From Firmicutes bacterium UBA1702 (GTDB lineage Bacteria > Bacillota > Clostridia > Peptostreptococcales > Anaerovoracaceae), in contig DCJK01000013.1 of assembly GCA_002320005.1 (NCBI GenBank), positions 62,001-126,000 on the forward strand: DNA of 64,000 nt, given 5' to 3'. This document shows, piece by piece, positions 28,441 to 36,587 of this stretch. A model generated the notes under the pieces. It worked only from the letters and a program-made list of their open reading frames with translations. It was not told the DNA's origin and did no database searches. Each line of letters starts with the position of its first letter. The stretch's first letter is position 1. The position numbers and the translations under genes were made by a program.

Positions 28441-29204
28441 TCATAATATTCTGTAAGTGGCTGTTTTGGTCTTTTGGGCATCTGAACCAGGGTCTGTGTG
28501 CAGCGTCACCTGATAACCGATTTTATTGTGCTGAAGACACAGGTCGAGAAAACAGAGAAAAATCCCCATGTCTATCTGGTTATAGAAAGAAACTTTGTTC
28601 GCCGGCATGATGCCCCTTTTTCCTTCCTTTTTTATGCGGTAAACATTCATGATACCATGGGAGTTCTCTACCATCCACGGCTGCGTATTGCAGGCGCTTG
28701 GGGCAAACCTGACGATTTCGGTTATACCTTGGATGTGGGCTCCGGACCAAATTTCCTCCGGAGTTTTTCTTTTACTTCGGAACATGTCTTTACGGAATTT
28801 TTTTTCATCATCAATTTTGGAAACGGCCAGCATTATTACAAAGTCCAGCCCGTATACAACAGGTCTGTCAGGCTTTCCGATGCCGTACCACAGTGTCCCG
28901 ATATTCTGAGATACCAGATACAGATCCAGCTGCTCGCCTAAATAGCCGATGTTACGGAGATAGTTATCTTTTTTTCACTGTACATCATAATACAGTACTG
29001 CTCTCCGCGCCTGCAGCCGGTCTCTCCGGCAGGTAATATTCTTATTGCAGTTTTTATATCAGGATACAGTGGAACAAGGGTGCTGTATGTTTCGTAAATC
29101 TTTTGGATTTCTGCAGCAGATATGTCAAGGTCTCCCGTATCTCTAAATAAGTGAAATGATTTTCGCTTGAAAATCATTTGGTAAAATTCGCTGTTTATGT
29201 TCAT
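28441..29204 (-). pseudogene. Nitroreductase-like family gene broken by a frameshift
   Basis: Two minus-strand frames together encode about 253 residues. The first (29204 down) begins MNINSEFYQMIFKRKSFHLF and ends early after MMYSEKK. From a run of seven A (28969-28975 on the complement) the neighbouring frame continues as DNYLRNIGYLGEQLDLYLVS, then NIGTLWYGIGKP, and on through RSKRKTPEEIW and RFAPSACNTQPW to a TAA at 28441. That is the pattern of a nitroreductase-like flavoprotein (KR..HLF start, GxxxEQLxLxxxxxGLGTxW-like middle, and a PSxxNxQPW-type block). One extra A would restore the frame. It may be a true pseudogene, a slipping or phase-variable gene, or a sequence error. The start has only a weak Shine-Dalgarno sequence. 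Confidence 0.75.
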
Positions 29205-29698
29205 TATGCCTCCACCTAACAGAGATTTTTAATTTCGGATGTTATGAATTATATCATTGGCATTTTTAATATACAATAGAGGATAATGTGAGATTTTGAG
29301 AAATCATGATTGCATGAACCAAGGAAGGAACTTCAGCACATAATAAGAAGCACTCTGATATCGGGCGCAGAGGTTTTCCGGCTGCTGCTGAATTTAATTA
29401 TATACTGCAGCTATGAGATTATTCATCACTATGATTCTTTTGTGTTATTATTAACTCGCCTGACAGCCTCCGGAAGGAAGGACAATACCTGTCCGAAGGT
29501 GAGAGAAACATTTTCCGGAATTTTCAGTTCGGTAATCCCCGGCAAATCATATTTGCTTTCGATGTGTAGTATAAAGACAAAGCAGGAGAAAATTCCGCAT
29601 GACTTTCTCCTAAAATTTGATTTTTTTATCCGCATTTTAACGAACAATATAACATTTCATTTTTCACAAAAAATACACAAAATTTTTTGTAAATTATG
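29205..29698. other. Gene-poor stretch upstream of the hrcA promoter
   Basis: About 490 bp, AT-rich. A plus-strand frame of 130 codons (29310-29702) and a minus-strand frame of 72 codons (29429-29647) are open, but neither has a ribosome binding site or recognisable motif, and the longer one runs into the hrcA promoter. I see no supported gene, and it may be decayed coding sequence. Confidence 0.4.
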
Positions 29699-29727
29699 TT
29701 GACATCAGCGGCCGCAAGTAGTATCTT
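29699..29727 (+). promoter_or_regulatory. Sigma-A promoter of the hrcA heat-shock operon
   Basis: TTGACA (29699-29704), a 17-nt spacer, and TATCTT (29722-29727) lie just ahead of the CIRCE operator. Confidence 0.8.
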
Positions 29728-29738
29728 ATATATAGTGA

Positions 29739-29765
29739 TTAGCACTCCGAAACGGTGAGTGCTAA
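29739..29765 (+). promoter_or_regulatory. CIRCE operator (HrcA binding site)
   Basis: TTAGCACTC (29739-29747), a 9-nt spacer, and GAGTGCTAA (29757-29765) make a perfect CIRCE inverted repeat between the promoter and the hrcA start. HrcA, with help from GroE in other species, represses here at normal temperature. This indicates autoregulation of the operon. Confidence 0.97.
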
Positions 29766-29780
29766 CAAAGGAGAAAAAGG

Positions 29781-30833
29781 ATGGAACTTACAGAACGCAA
29801 ACTGAAAATTTTACAAGCAATCATAAGCGATTATGTAAAGACTGCCGAGCCGGTTGGATCCAGAACACTTTCTAAGAAATATGATCTGGGAATCAGCCCG
29901 GCCACCATCAGAAATGAAATGGCAGACCTGGAGGAAATGGGTTATCTTACACACCCTCACACTTCTGCAGGCAGGGTACCTTCCGATGCGGCGTACAGAC
30001 TTTATGTAAACGCACTTATGGAAAAAAAGGAACTCAGCAAAGAGGAAAAGAATGTCATTGCAGAAAGGCTTCATTCCAATGTTCATGAATTTGAAAAGAC
30101 CATCGAACATGCAGCCACAATTCTTTCGGAAATAACAAATTTAACATCATTCGCTCTCACACCGACAAAAGATGAAGACTCCATTAAGTTCATAAATCTT
30201 CTGCCTGTGGATGAAAACACCATAGTGATGATGATAGTGTCCGAAAGCGGTAAGATATCAAACACAGCCTTGACTGTGAAGGTGCCTTATACCGAGGAAA
30301 ATCTTCAGATACTTGCCAAGACCATGACATACAATTACAAGGGAAAGAAAATCAGCGAAGTTCTCACTGATAACATAATTGAGAACTTTGAAACCGATAT
30401 AGCGGCTATGAGCGGTCTTGCCAAAGACGTGATGCCTAACTTCATGAAAACTCTGGAGGATATGCTCAATGTAAATCTGTATATGGAGGGACTTACTAAT
30501 ATCTTCGATATTCCTGAGTACAATGATTTGCAGAAGGCCAGAAGCTTCATAGAAATGCTTAGCCAGAAAGATGACTTTACGAAGAAGCTTATTGAGAGAG
30601 AAGACGGCGTAATCGTCACTATCGGTGAAGAAAACGCAGATGATATCATGAATGATTGTTCGCTGATTACGGCAAGCTATCATGTAGATGGCAAACTAGT
30701 GGGCAAGATAGGCGTCATAGGACCTACGCGTATGAAATACAGCGAAGTCACCTCTATCGTCGAATATCTTACCGACAATCTGAGCAGCACATTCAAACTT
30801 GAAAGTGGAGGTAATGAAGAAGATGAGCGATGA
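29781..30833 (+). CDS. hrcA: Heat-inducible transcription repressor HrcA
   Basis: A 350-residue repressor. The N-terminal winged helix includes ERKLKILQAIISDYVKTAEPVGSRTLSKKY and PATIRNEMADLEEMGYLTHPHTSAGR, the classic HrcA DNA-binding block. The central GAF-like domain and the C-terminal IGPTRMKYSEVTSIVEYLTDNLS are intact. A perfect CIRCE site lies 15 nt before the start, and AAAGGAG precedes the ATG. The gene opens the hrcA-grpE-dnaK-dnaJ operon and overlaps grpE by 11 nt. Confidence 0.97.
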   Translation: MELTERKLKILQAIISDYVKTAEPVGSRTLSKKYDLGISPATIRNEMADLEEMGYLTHPHTSAGRVPSDAAYRLYVNALMEKKELSKEEKNVIAERLHSNVHEFEKTIEHAATILSEITNLTSFALTPTKDEDSIKFINLLPVDENTIVMMIVSESGKISNTALTVKVPYTEENLQILAKTMTYNYKGKKISEVLTDNIIENFETDIAAMSGLAKDVMPNFMKTLEDMLNVNLYMEGLTNIFDIPEYNDLQKARSFIEMLSQKDDFTKKLIEREDGVIVTIGEENADDIMNDCSLITASYHVDGKLVGKIGVIGPTRMKYSEVTSIVEYLTDNLSSTFKLESGGNEEDER

Positions 30834-31398
30834 CGCTAAAAAAATGGAAGAGACTCTGGAAGAAGAACTGACAGAAGACATTTTGCCTGAGGAGGAAGCA
30901 AAAGACACAGCTGAGGAATCCCGTGAGGAGACCGTCAATGAAGAGTCTAAGGCAGAATCTGATGGAGAGTCGGAGAAGGATGCGGAGGAGGAAGCTCTCA
31001 ACATAAAATATCTCAGGCTCATGGCAGACTTTCAGAATTTCAAAAGAAGAACCGAAAAGGAAAAGAGCGACATTTACGCATTCGCCAATGAGAAGATCAT
31101 CAGTGAATTGCTTAATGTAATAGACAACTTTGAGAGAGCCCTTGCAGCAGGAGATGCGGCAGACAGCTTTTATCAGGGAATGGAAATGATTTTGAAACAG
31201 CTCCTTGGGGTGCTTGAAAAAGCAGGAACCAGTGAAATCAAGGCGCTGGGAGAGGATTTTGACCCTAACTTCCACAACGCTGTTATGACGGAGGACTCAG
31301 CCGAGTACGAAAGCGGAAAGGTTACGGAAGTCCTTCAGAAGGGGTACATTTTAAACAATAGAGTAATAAGACCTTCAATGGTAAAGGTCGCTAATTAG
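30823..31398 (+). CDS. grpE: GrpE nucleotide-exchange factor
   Basis: A 191-residue co-chaperone that releases ADP from DnaK. The N-terminal third is very acidic and likely a long coiled helix. The conserved core reads LADFQNFKRRTEKEK, then LLNVIDNFERAL, and ends with GKVTEVLQKGYILNNRVIRPSMVKV. The frame is open from 30799. GGAGG at 30807-30811 is only 2 nt from the ATG at 30814 but 11 nt from the ATG at 30823, so the latter was chosen; 30814 remains possible. It is followed at 15 nt by dnaK. Confidence 0.94.
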   Translation: MSDDAKKMEETLEEELTEDILPEEEAKDTAEESREETVNEESKAESDGESEKDAEEEALNIKYLRLMADFQNFKRRTEKEKSDIYAFANEKIISELLNVIDNFERALAAGDAADSFYQGMEMILKQLLGVLEKAGTSEIKALGEDFDPNFHNAVMTEDSAEYESGKVTEVLQKGYILNNRVIRPSMVKVAN

Positions 31399-31413
31399 TA
31401 GGAGGAAAGTAAA

Positions 31414-33288
31414 ATGGCAAAAGTAATAGGTATTGACTTAGGAACAACTAACTCTTGTGTCGCTGTTCTGGAAGGCGGCGAACCTACAGTTATAGCAAAT
31501 GCAGAAGGAATGAGAACCACACCTTCAGTAGTCGGCTTCAAGAAAGACGGCGAAAGACTGGTTGGTGAAACCGCCAAGAGACAGGCAGTAACCAACCCTG
31601 ACAGAACCATCTCTTCAATCAAGAGACATATGGGTGAAAATTACAAAGTAACTATAGACGGTAAGGATTATACTCCGCAGGACATTTCCGCAATGATTCT
31701 TACAAAGCTTAAAAACGATGCAGAAAGCTACCTTGGAGAAAAAGTAACAGAAGCAGTTATCACCGTACCTGCATACTTCTCCGATGCTCAGAAGCAGGCC
31801 ACCAAAGACGCAGGAAGAATTGCAGGCCTTGATGTAAAGAGAATCATCAACGAACCTACTGCAGCTTCTCTGGCTTACGGTCTTGACAAAGAAGAAGGAT
31901 CCCACAAGATCCTGGTATACGATCTGGGTGGCGGCACATTCGATGTATCCATTCTGGAACTGGGTGACGGTGTATTTGAAGTTCTGGCAACCAATGGTGA
32001 CACACACCTGGGCGGCGACGACTTTGATGACGTTATCCTGAATTATCTGGCAGATAACTTTGCAAAGGAACACGGAGTAGATCTGCGAGCAGACAAAATG
32101 GCTCTGCAGAGACTTAAAGAAGCAGCAGAAAAGGCAAAGAAGGAATTGTCCGGATCACAGACAGCAAACATCAACCTGCCTTTCATTACAGTAACTTCAG
32201 ACGGTCCTCTTCACATGAACGAAGATCTGACAAGAGCTAAATTCGATCAGCTGACAGGACATCTGGTTGAAAGAACAATAGAGCCTATGAGAAAAGCAAT
32301 GGCTGATGCAGGTGTTACAAACTCCGACATCGCAAAGGTAATCCTGGTAGGCGGTTCAACAAGAATCCCTGCAGTTCAGGAAGCCGTAAAGAAAGTAACA
32401 GGAAAAGAACCATTCAAGGGCATAAACCCTGATGAATGTGTAGCAATCGGTGCAGCCATTCAGGCAGGTGTACTGACAGGTGAAGTTCATGATGTACTTC
32501 TTCTTGACGTAACTCCGCTGTCACTGTCCATCGAAACTCTGGGCGGCGTTGCAACAAAGCTTATCGAAAGAAATACGACAATTCCTACAAAGAAGAGCCA
32601 GATATTCTCAACAGCTGCAGACAATCAGACTGCGGTAGATATCCATGTAATGCAGGGTGAACGTGAAATGGCATCCGGCAATACTACTCTGGGAAGATTC
32701 CAGCTGACAGGAATTGCACCGGCTCCTCGCGGCATTCCTCAGATCGAGGTTACTTTCGATATCGATGCCAACGGTATCGTAAACGTAAGCGCAAAAGATA
32801 TGGGAACAGGCAAGGAACAGAGAATAACCATCACTTCTTCAACAAACCTTTCCGAAGAGGAAATCAACGCAAAGGTTAAAGAAGCCGAAGCATATGCAGA
32901 GGAAGATAAGAAGAGAAAAGAAGAAGTCGAAATCAGAAACAGAGCAGAAGCACTGGTTTACGAAACAGAAAAGTCAGTTAAAGACTTAGGCGACAAGCTT
33001 ACTGAAGACGAAAAGAAAGAGATAAACGACGCCAAGGATGAGCTGCAGGCAGTTCTCAACAACGGAACAGTTGACCAGATAAAAGAAAAGACAGAAGCTC
33101 TGACTGAAAAATTCCACATCATCTCAACAAAGCTTTACCAGCAGGCTCAGGCAGCAGGTGCTGATCCTTCTGCGGCAGCTGGAGCAGCAGGCTTTGATGC
33201 CGGTCAGGCAGCAGGCGGAGCTCAGGCAGGTCCTGCGGATGACAATGTTGTAGACGCGGATTATGAAGTAGTTGATGACGACAAATAA
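31414..33288 (+). CDS. dnaK: Chaperone DnaK (Hsp70)
   Basis: A 624-residue Hsp70 of normal length. [18 protein letters not shown] is the phosphate-1 motif, [14 protein letters not shown] is phosphate 2, [11 protein letters not shown] is the adenosine motif, and [16 protein letters not shown] is connect 2. The interdomain linker [19 protein letters not shown] and the substrate-binding domain follow, then a helical lid and an Ala/Gly-rich tail ending in acidic residues. TAGGAGG precedes the ATG. It is regulated through the CIRCE-controlled operon. Confidence 0.98.
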   Translation: MAKVIGIDLGTTNSCVAVLEGGEPTVIANAEGMRTTPSVVGFKKDGERLVGETAKRQAVTNPDRTISSIKRHMGENYKVTIDGKDYTPQDISAMILTKLKNDAESYLGEKVTEAVITVPAYFSDAQKQATKDAGRIAGLDVKRIINEPTAASLAYGLDKEEGSHKILVYDLGGGTFDVSILELGDGVFEVLATNGDTHLGGDDFDDVILNYLADNFAKEHGVDLRADKMALQRLKEAAEKAKKELSGSQTANINLPFITVTSDGPLHMNEDLTRAKFDQLTGHLVERTIEPMRKAMADAGVTNSDIAKVILVGGSTRIPAVQEAVKKVTGKEPFKGINPDECVAIGAAIQAGVLTGEVHDVLLLDVTPLSLSIETLGGVATKLIERNTTIPTKKSQIFSTAADNQTAVDIHVMQGEREMASGNTTLGRFQLTGIAPAPRGIPQIEVTFDIDANGIVNVSAKDMGTGKEQRITITSSTNLSEEEINAKVKEAEAYAEEDKKRKEEVEIRNRAEALVYETEKSVKDLGDKLTEDEKKEINDAKDELQAVLNNGTVDQIKEKTEALTEKFHIISTKLYQQAQAAGADPSAAAGAAGFDAGQAAGGAQAGPADDNVVDADYEVVDDDK

Positions 33289-33368
33289 TAAAGGATGACT
33301 GACGCAATTAGGCGGCAGAGAATAAAGTCCTTCTATTGTATACAAAAATTATAATAAAAGACGGGGAG

Positions 33369-33392
33369 TTCGCTCTTAGGAAGAGCGAATTT
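33369..33392 (+). other. Perfect hairpin between dnaK and dnaJ
   Basis: TTCGCTCTT (33369-33377) and AAGAGCGAA (33381-33389) form a 9-bp stem with a 3-nt loop, followed only by TTTCC. The short U-tract suggests a partial attenuator or an mRNA-processing or stability element that would lower dnaJ relative to dnaK. Confidence 0.5.
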
Positions 33393-33427
33393 CCTGTGTA
33401 TAAATCAGATAGATCAGAGGTTGTAAA

Positions 33428-34570
33428 ATGGCAGAAAAAAGAGATTATTACGAAGTGCTTGGCTTAAAGAAGGGAGCCGGCGAGGATGAGATAAAAAAGG
33501 CTTTCCGAAAGATGGCCATGAAATATCATCCGGACAAGAACCCGGGAGACAAGTCAGCAGAAGAAAGGTTCAAAGAAATAAACGAGGCATACAGCGTTCT
33601 GTCAGACCCTGACAAAAAAAGCAAGTATGACAGATTCGGTCATGCAGGCGTAGATCCTAATGCAGGCTTTGGAGGCGGCGGCTTCAGCGGTGGTTTCGGA
33701 GGCTTCGACGATATTTTCGATATGTTCGGCGGAATGTTCGGAGGCGGTTTCGGCGGCCAGCAGCAGAGAAAAGCAAACCAGCCCAAGAAAGGCAGAGATT
33801 TGCAGAAAGCTATAACCATAACTTTTGAAGAAGCGGCTTTCGGTACAAAGAAAGAACTGGAAATCAGCAAATATGTACAATGTCCTACATGCAAAGGCGA
33901 AGGAACAAAACCGGGAACAAGCAAGAAAACCTGTCCTAAGTGCGGAGGCAGCGGACAGGTAAGCCAGACTCAGAGAACACCTTTCGGGCAGTTCCAGAGT
34001 GTGACCACCTGCGATCAGTGCGGGGGCAGAGGACAGATAATTGAAGAACCATGTCCTGATTGCAAGGGCACCGGAAAGGTAAGAAAGAATGTTAAGATTT
34101 CCATTGACATTCCTGCCGGTGTGGACAATGAAAGCGTAATTCCGATTCGTGGACAGGGAGAGCCGGGAACCAACGGAGGACCAACGGGAGATCTGTATAT
34201 TGTTATAAGCGTAAAACCTCACAAGCTTTTCAGAAGGCAGGGAGATGACCTTTATCTGGAAATGCCTATAAGCTTTGATCAGGCCGCTCTGGGTGCCGAA
34301 CTTATCGTTCCTACTCTGGACGGAAAGGTTTCCTATAAGATTCCGGCAGGAACTCAGCCGGGAACTGTTTTCAGGCTTAAGGAAAAGGGTGTGAAGAAGC
34401 TTCGCCGAGAAGCAAGAGGCGATTTGTATGTGAAAGTGAACCTGGAGGTTCCTACGAAACTCAATAGCAAGCAGAAAAAGGCCATTTCCGAAATGGGAAA
34501 AGCGGTTACCGAAGACTGCTACCAGAAGAAGGGAAACTTTGCTGAGAAGATTAAAGAACTTTTTAAATAA
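33428..34570 (+). CDS. dnaJ: Chaperone DnaJ (Hsp40)
   Basis: A 380-residue class A J-protein. The J domain carries HPD in [10 protein letters not shown], followed by a Gly/Phe-rich region (about residues 75-110). Four CxxCxGxG zinc repeats follow ([32 protein letters not shown]), then the C-terminal substrate-binding barrel. It delivers clients to DnaK. AGAGGT precedes the ATG. The last gene of the heat-shock operon, it ends 10 nt before the left inverted repeat of the inserted module. Confidence 0.97.
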   Translation: MAEKRDYYEVLGLKKGAGEDEIKKAFRKMAMKYHPDKNPGDKSAEERFKEINEAYSVLSDPDKKSKYDRFGHAGVDPNAGFGGGGFSGGFGGFDDIFDMFGGMFGGGFGGQQQRKANQPKKGRDLQKAITITFEEAAFGTKKELEISKYVQCPTCKGEGTKPGTSKKTCPKCGGSGQVSQTQRTPFGQFQSVTTCDQCGGRGQIIEEPCPDCKGTGKVRKNVKISIDIPAGVDNESVIPIRGQGEPGTNGGPTGDLYIVISVKPHKLFRRQGDDLYLEMPISFDQAALGAELIVPTLDGKVSYKIPAGTQPGTVFRLKEKGVKKLRREARGDLYVKVNLEVPTKLNSKQKKAISEMGKAVTEDCYQKKGNFAEKIKELFK

Positions 34571-34580
34571 GACATGATAT

Positions 34581-34626
34581 AAAAAGCCATGCGCCGCATA
34601 AAGGGCGGTGTTCGTAAGACAGTTAA
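34581..34626. repeat. Left inverted repeat of the cassette
   Basis: The outer part reads AAAAAGCCATGCGCC and the inner part GGGCGGTGTTCGTAA then GACAGTTAA. It matches the reverse complement of 36461-36506 except for the small loop between GCGCC and GGGCG and one A/G change. The GCGCC/GGGCG arms can form their own hairpin. Confidence 0.8.
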
Positions 34627-34681
34627 GGAACAGCTTAGCTTTTTATGGAATCTGTCAGACGGGGTTGGCAACAACAAAATG

Positions 34682-34719
34682 AGCGATGCTTGGTTTACTG
34701 ACTGAGCATTGCTTTTTTT
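34682..34719 (+). terminator. Terminator inside the left end of the cassette
   Basis: AGCGATGCT (34682-34690) pairs with AGCATTGCT (34705-34713; one G-U pair), followed by T7. It would stop transcription from the heat-shock operon before the cassette genes. Confidence 0.7.
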
Positions 34720-34787
34720 GCCTGTGCTTAATGGATATTAGTACGATTCCTGATTCAAATTAGAACTTAATTATATTAAACTCTATA

Positions 34788-34816
34788 TTGACAATCGCGA
34801 AATCTAATATTATATT
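34788..34816 (+). promoter_or_regulatory. Consensus sigma-A promoter of the cassette
   Basis: TTGACA (34788-34793), a 17-nt spacer, and TATATT (34811-34816) place the transcription start near 34822, which rules out the upstream ATG at 34817 as the start of the first cassette gene. Confidence 0.75.
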
Positions 34817-34834
34817 ATGGGTAGAGGTGATTGT

Positions 34835-35581
34835 ATGGCAAAACTGATTTCAAAATGCCCCGGTTGCAAGGGCGCTCTGATAATATCTACGCTGCAATGT
34901 TCTTGCTGTGGGATGGAATTAAAAAGCAATTTTGATCTGAGTCCATTTGACCAACTGAATTCTGAACAAAATGCACTGCTTATCTCTTTTTTGAAAAACA
35001 GAGGAAATCTAAAGGAGGTGCAATCTGATTTGAATATCTCATACCCCACCGCTAAAAAGAAACTGGATGAATTGCTGACTGCGCTGAACCTGAGTGACGC
35101 ATCCCATAGAGAGGAACGAACGGAAATTGATATAAGTAGTTTGGAGGTTGACTATTCCAGTAGGCGGGCATCGGAAATCATCAAAGCAAAGCTGAAGGAA
35201 CATGGTGGTCATGTTACCGTATATACCGCAAGAGGACTTCCTTGCGAAATATATGCTGAAGCGGACGGAAAAACATTTACGAGTGACAAATTGCCGATTA
35301 GCCCTCCTTATGAATACGATGTATTTAATGTCATCGTTGACCTCCTTCTGAAGCAAGGCGGATGCGCACGAAAAGGGAACGGCAGAAATTATAAACTCGG
35401 TGAGGCTGGTTGCGAAGAAAACACCGTTGTAGGTGCAATCGCAAAAAGCCGAGGACGCAAAGTTGGGGATTCTGTATTTGACCCTGTTTTTGTCATGGCT
35501 GCGATTTTGGAGTGGGCTGGAATAGCGGAGAATGGCAGAGGCGAATTGATACTCACCTCAGAATATAGGAGATTGATATGA
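34835..35581 (+). CDS. DUF2089-type zinc-ribbon/HTH protein, 248 aa
   Basis: The N-terminus has two CxxC knuckles, KCPGCKGAL and QCSCCGMEL. It is followed by FLKNRGNLKEVQSDLNISYPTAKKKLDELL, a helix-turn-helix-like segment typical of DUF2089 proteins. The C-terminal 150 residues are an alpha/beta region with a GRNYKLGE motif that I do not recognise. This fits a DNA-binding regulator or a nucleic-acid-linked protein. AGAGGTGA precedes the ATG at 34835. It is the first gene of the inverted-repeat-bounded cassette and has its own promoter. Confidence 0.7.
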   Translation: MAKLISKCPGCKGALIISTLQCSCCGMELKSNFDLSPFDQLNSEQNALLISFLKNRGNLKEVQSDLNISYPTAKKKLDELLTALNLSDASHREERTEIDISSLEVDYSSRRASEIIKAKLKEHGGHVTVYTARGLPCEIYAEADGKTFTSDKLPISPPYEYDVFNVIVDLLLKQGGCARKGNGRNYKLGEAGCEENTVVGAIAKSRGRKVGDSVFDPVFVMAAILEWAGIAENGRGELILTSEYRRLI

Positions 35582-35663
35582 TTCGTTTCTTACTTTATGT
35601 GTTTATAGGATTTTGGTATAACTTGCTATTTAAGAATAGGTACTAAAAGCGTGGAGGGTGAAA

Positions 35664-35905
35664 ATGGCAAAAAGAATATGCTGTCCTAATATTTTGTGTA
35701 AAAGCACAGATGTTGTTCCAGTTTCAACCAAAACGAAATTCTCACTTAGAAAAGCTGTGATTGACGGTACAGTTGGCAGCCTGTTCACCCCCTTGGAACA
35801 GTTATTGGCGCAGCAAGCGGCATTAACGGAAAGTATGGAAAAACGAAATTTATATGCCAAGATTGCGGGAAAGTGCTTGAGAAAAAGCTTAAATTCAGGG
35901 GGTAA
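35664..35905 (+). pseudogene. Small zinc-ribbon protein gene with a frameshift in a C-run
   Basis: The frame starts with ATG at 35664 after GGAGGG and encodes MAKRICCP, ILCKSTDVVPVSTKTKFSLRK and a Gly/Val segment. Past the C5 run at 35788-35792 the neighbouring frame reads PLGTVIGAASGINGKYGKTK and then FICQDCGKVLEKKL before TAA at 35905. That supplies the second CxxC knuckle, so the intact protein would be a roughly 80-residue zinc ribbon with a glycine-zipper-like middle. One more C restores the frame. In the uncorrected frame translation runs on into the next gene, giving a misleading 193-codon ORF. Confidence 0.65.
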
Positions 35906-35912
35906 TACTTTT

Positions 35913-36239
35913 ATGGAAATATTAGCAAAAAAGTTTGAAGAAGAATTGAAACTGAAAATGCTCCGGGCTAAAAAGGAGTGCAAATACAATCCAACTCGCT
36001 TCAATCAAATGCTGGCAACTTACGGCGGCGTTGAAACAGCAAAGCGACTCATTTCAAATGCACGAAAAACGGGTAATACATCAGAGGGATTCTCCACGCT
36101 CTTTTTATGTGGGCGATTAGATTTATCCATGGAGGATTCTGTCTGTAAAGTCGAATATGCGTCATTATTTACTGACGAAGAAATCGCATATTGCAAAGAG
36201 GTTTTAGGAATTGATAAAATACAAACTGAAACTGATTAA
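35913..36239 (+). CDS. Small protein of 108 aa (unnamed domain), last gene of the cassette
   Basis: It starts at ATG 35913, with AGGGGGT about 9 nt upstream, and is in frame with the artefactual longer ORF. The product is soluble: a Lys/Glu-rich helix, then KYNPTRFNQMLATYGGVETA, LISNARKTGN, and GFSTLFLCGRLDLSMEDSV, ending in LFTDEEIAYCKEVLG. From memory this last pattern (YNPTxF..., GGVxAAKRL, LGRLDLSxE, FTDEE) recurs as a stand-alone or C-terminal domain in uncharacterised proteins of gut Clostridia. Its function is unknown. It could be an RNA- or protein-binding module. The zinc-ribbon pseudogene lies just upstream. Confidence 0.6.
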   Translation: MEILAKKFEEELKLKMLRAKKECKYNPTRFNQMLATYGGVETAKRLISNARKTGNTSEGFSTLFLCGRLDLSMEDSVCKVEYASLFTDEEIAYCKEVLGIDKIQTETD

Positions 36240-36272
36240 AGAAGTATCACAAATATCCCTTTAAAACAAAGG

Positions 36273-36313
36273 GCGCACTTCTATACAGGGGTAAGCCCTG
36301 TATAGAAGTGCGC
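36273..36313. repeat. Perfect 18-bp hairpin (first of the right-end array)
   Basis: GCGCACTTCTATACAGGG (36273-36290) is exactly inverted at 36296-36313 around the loop GTAAG. It is far longer than needed for termination, although it follows the last cassette gene by only 34 nt and could also act as a terminator or a recombination site. Confidence 0.85.
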
Positions 36314-36326
36314 TTTGCGGGGCTGG

Positions 36327-36354
36327 CAGCCCGGACACTCAAACATCCGGGCTG
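36327..36354. repeat. Second hairpin of the right-end array
   Basis: CAGCCCGGA (36327-36335) and TCCGGGCTG (36346-36354) pair perfectly around a 10-nt loop. A smaller GCCGC-TTT-GCGGC hairpin lies near 36400. Confidence 0.75.
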
Positions 36355-36422
36355 CTTTGCGTCACTTCATTCCGTACAAGAGGCTGCACCCCTTGCGCCG
36401 CTTTGCGGCTATCCTCATGAGA

Positions 36423-36455
36423 CAAAATGCGTGACCACAGAAGTCACGCATTTTG
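36423..36455. repeat. Third hairpin of the right-end array
   Basis: CAAAATGCGTGAC (36423-36435) and GTCACGCATTTTG (36443-36455) pair perfectly around a 7-nt loop, directly abutting the right inverted repeat. With the other stems it fills the 348-bp gap 36240-36587, which otherwise has no gene. Confidence 0.85.
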
Positions 36456-36460
36456 CATAG

Positions 36461-36506
36461 TTAACTGTTTTACGAACACCGCCCAAAAGGGCGCATGGCT
36501 TTTTTT
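36461..36506. repeat. Right inverted repeat of the cassette
   Basis: TTAACTGTTTTACGAACACC then GCCCAAAAGGGC and GCATGGC followed by T7. It is the inverse of 34581-34626. In plus orientation GCCC-AAAA-GGGC plus T7 also looks like an intrinsic terminator for the cassette genes. Confidence 0.8.
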
Positions 36507-36587
36507 AGAAAAAACAGGAAAAAACACTTGACTATATTGTTACTATATACTTTAGAATTTATATAGAAAAACAAAGAGGTGAAAAAA

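Larger units (their letters stand above)
34581..36506. mobile_element. Putative 1.9-kb mobile gene cassette bounded by inverted repeats
   Basis: Between dnaJ and the GPH carrier lies a unit flanked by near-identical inverted repeats of about 46 bp (34581-34626 and 36461-36506). Inside are a consensus promoter, a DUF2089-type gene, a frameshifted zinc-ribbon gene, a 108-codon gene, and an array of perfect hairpins at the right end. No transposase, integrase or resolvase is encoded. A cassette-like or MITE-like element moved by an enzyme in trans is the simplest reading. The cassette genes also use TTG leucine and other A/T-ending codons more than their neighbours (by eye). A target-site duplication could not be defined. 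Confidence 0.5.

Noticed and set aside
29429..29647. 72-codon minus-strand frame with a protein-like C-terminus
   Set aside because: The second half looks somewhat protein-like, but there is no start signal and I recognise no family.
29310..29702. 130-codon frame upstream of hrcA
   Set aside because: No ribosome binding site or motif, and it runs through the hrcA promoter.
35658..36239. Single 193-codon cassette gene
   Set aside because: The N-terminal zinc-ribbon part continues in the adjacent frame past a C-run, and the downstream gene has its own ATG and AGGGGGT site.
36240..36507. CRISPR array
   Set aside because: The repeats are distinct hairpins, not identical direct repeats with regular spacers.
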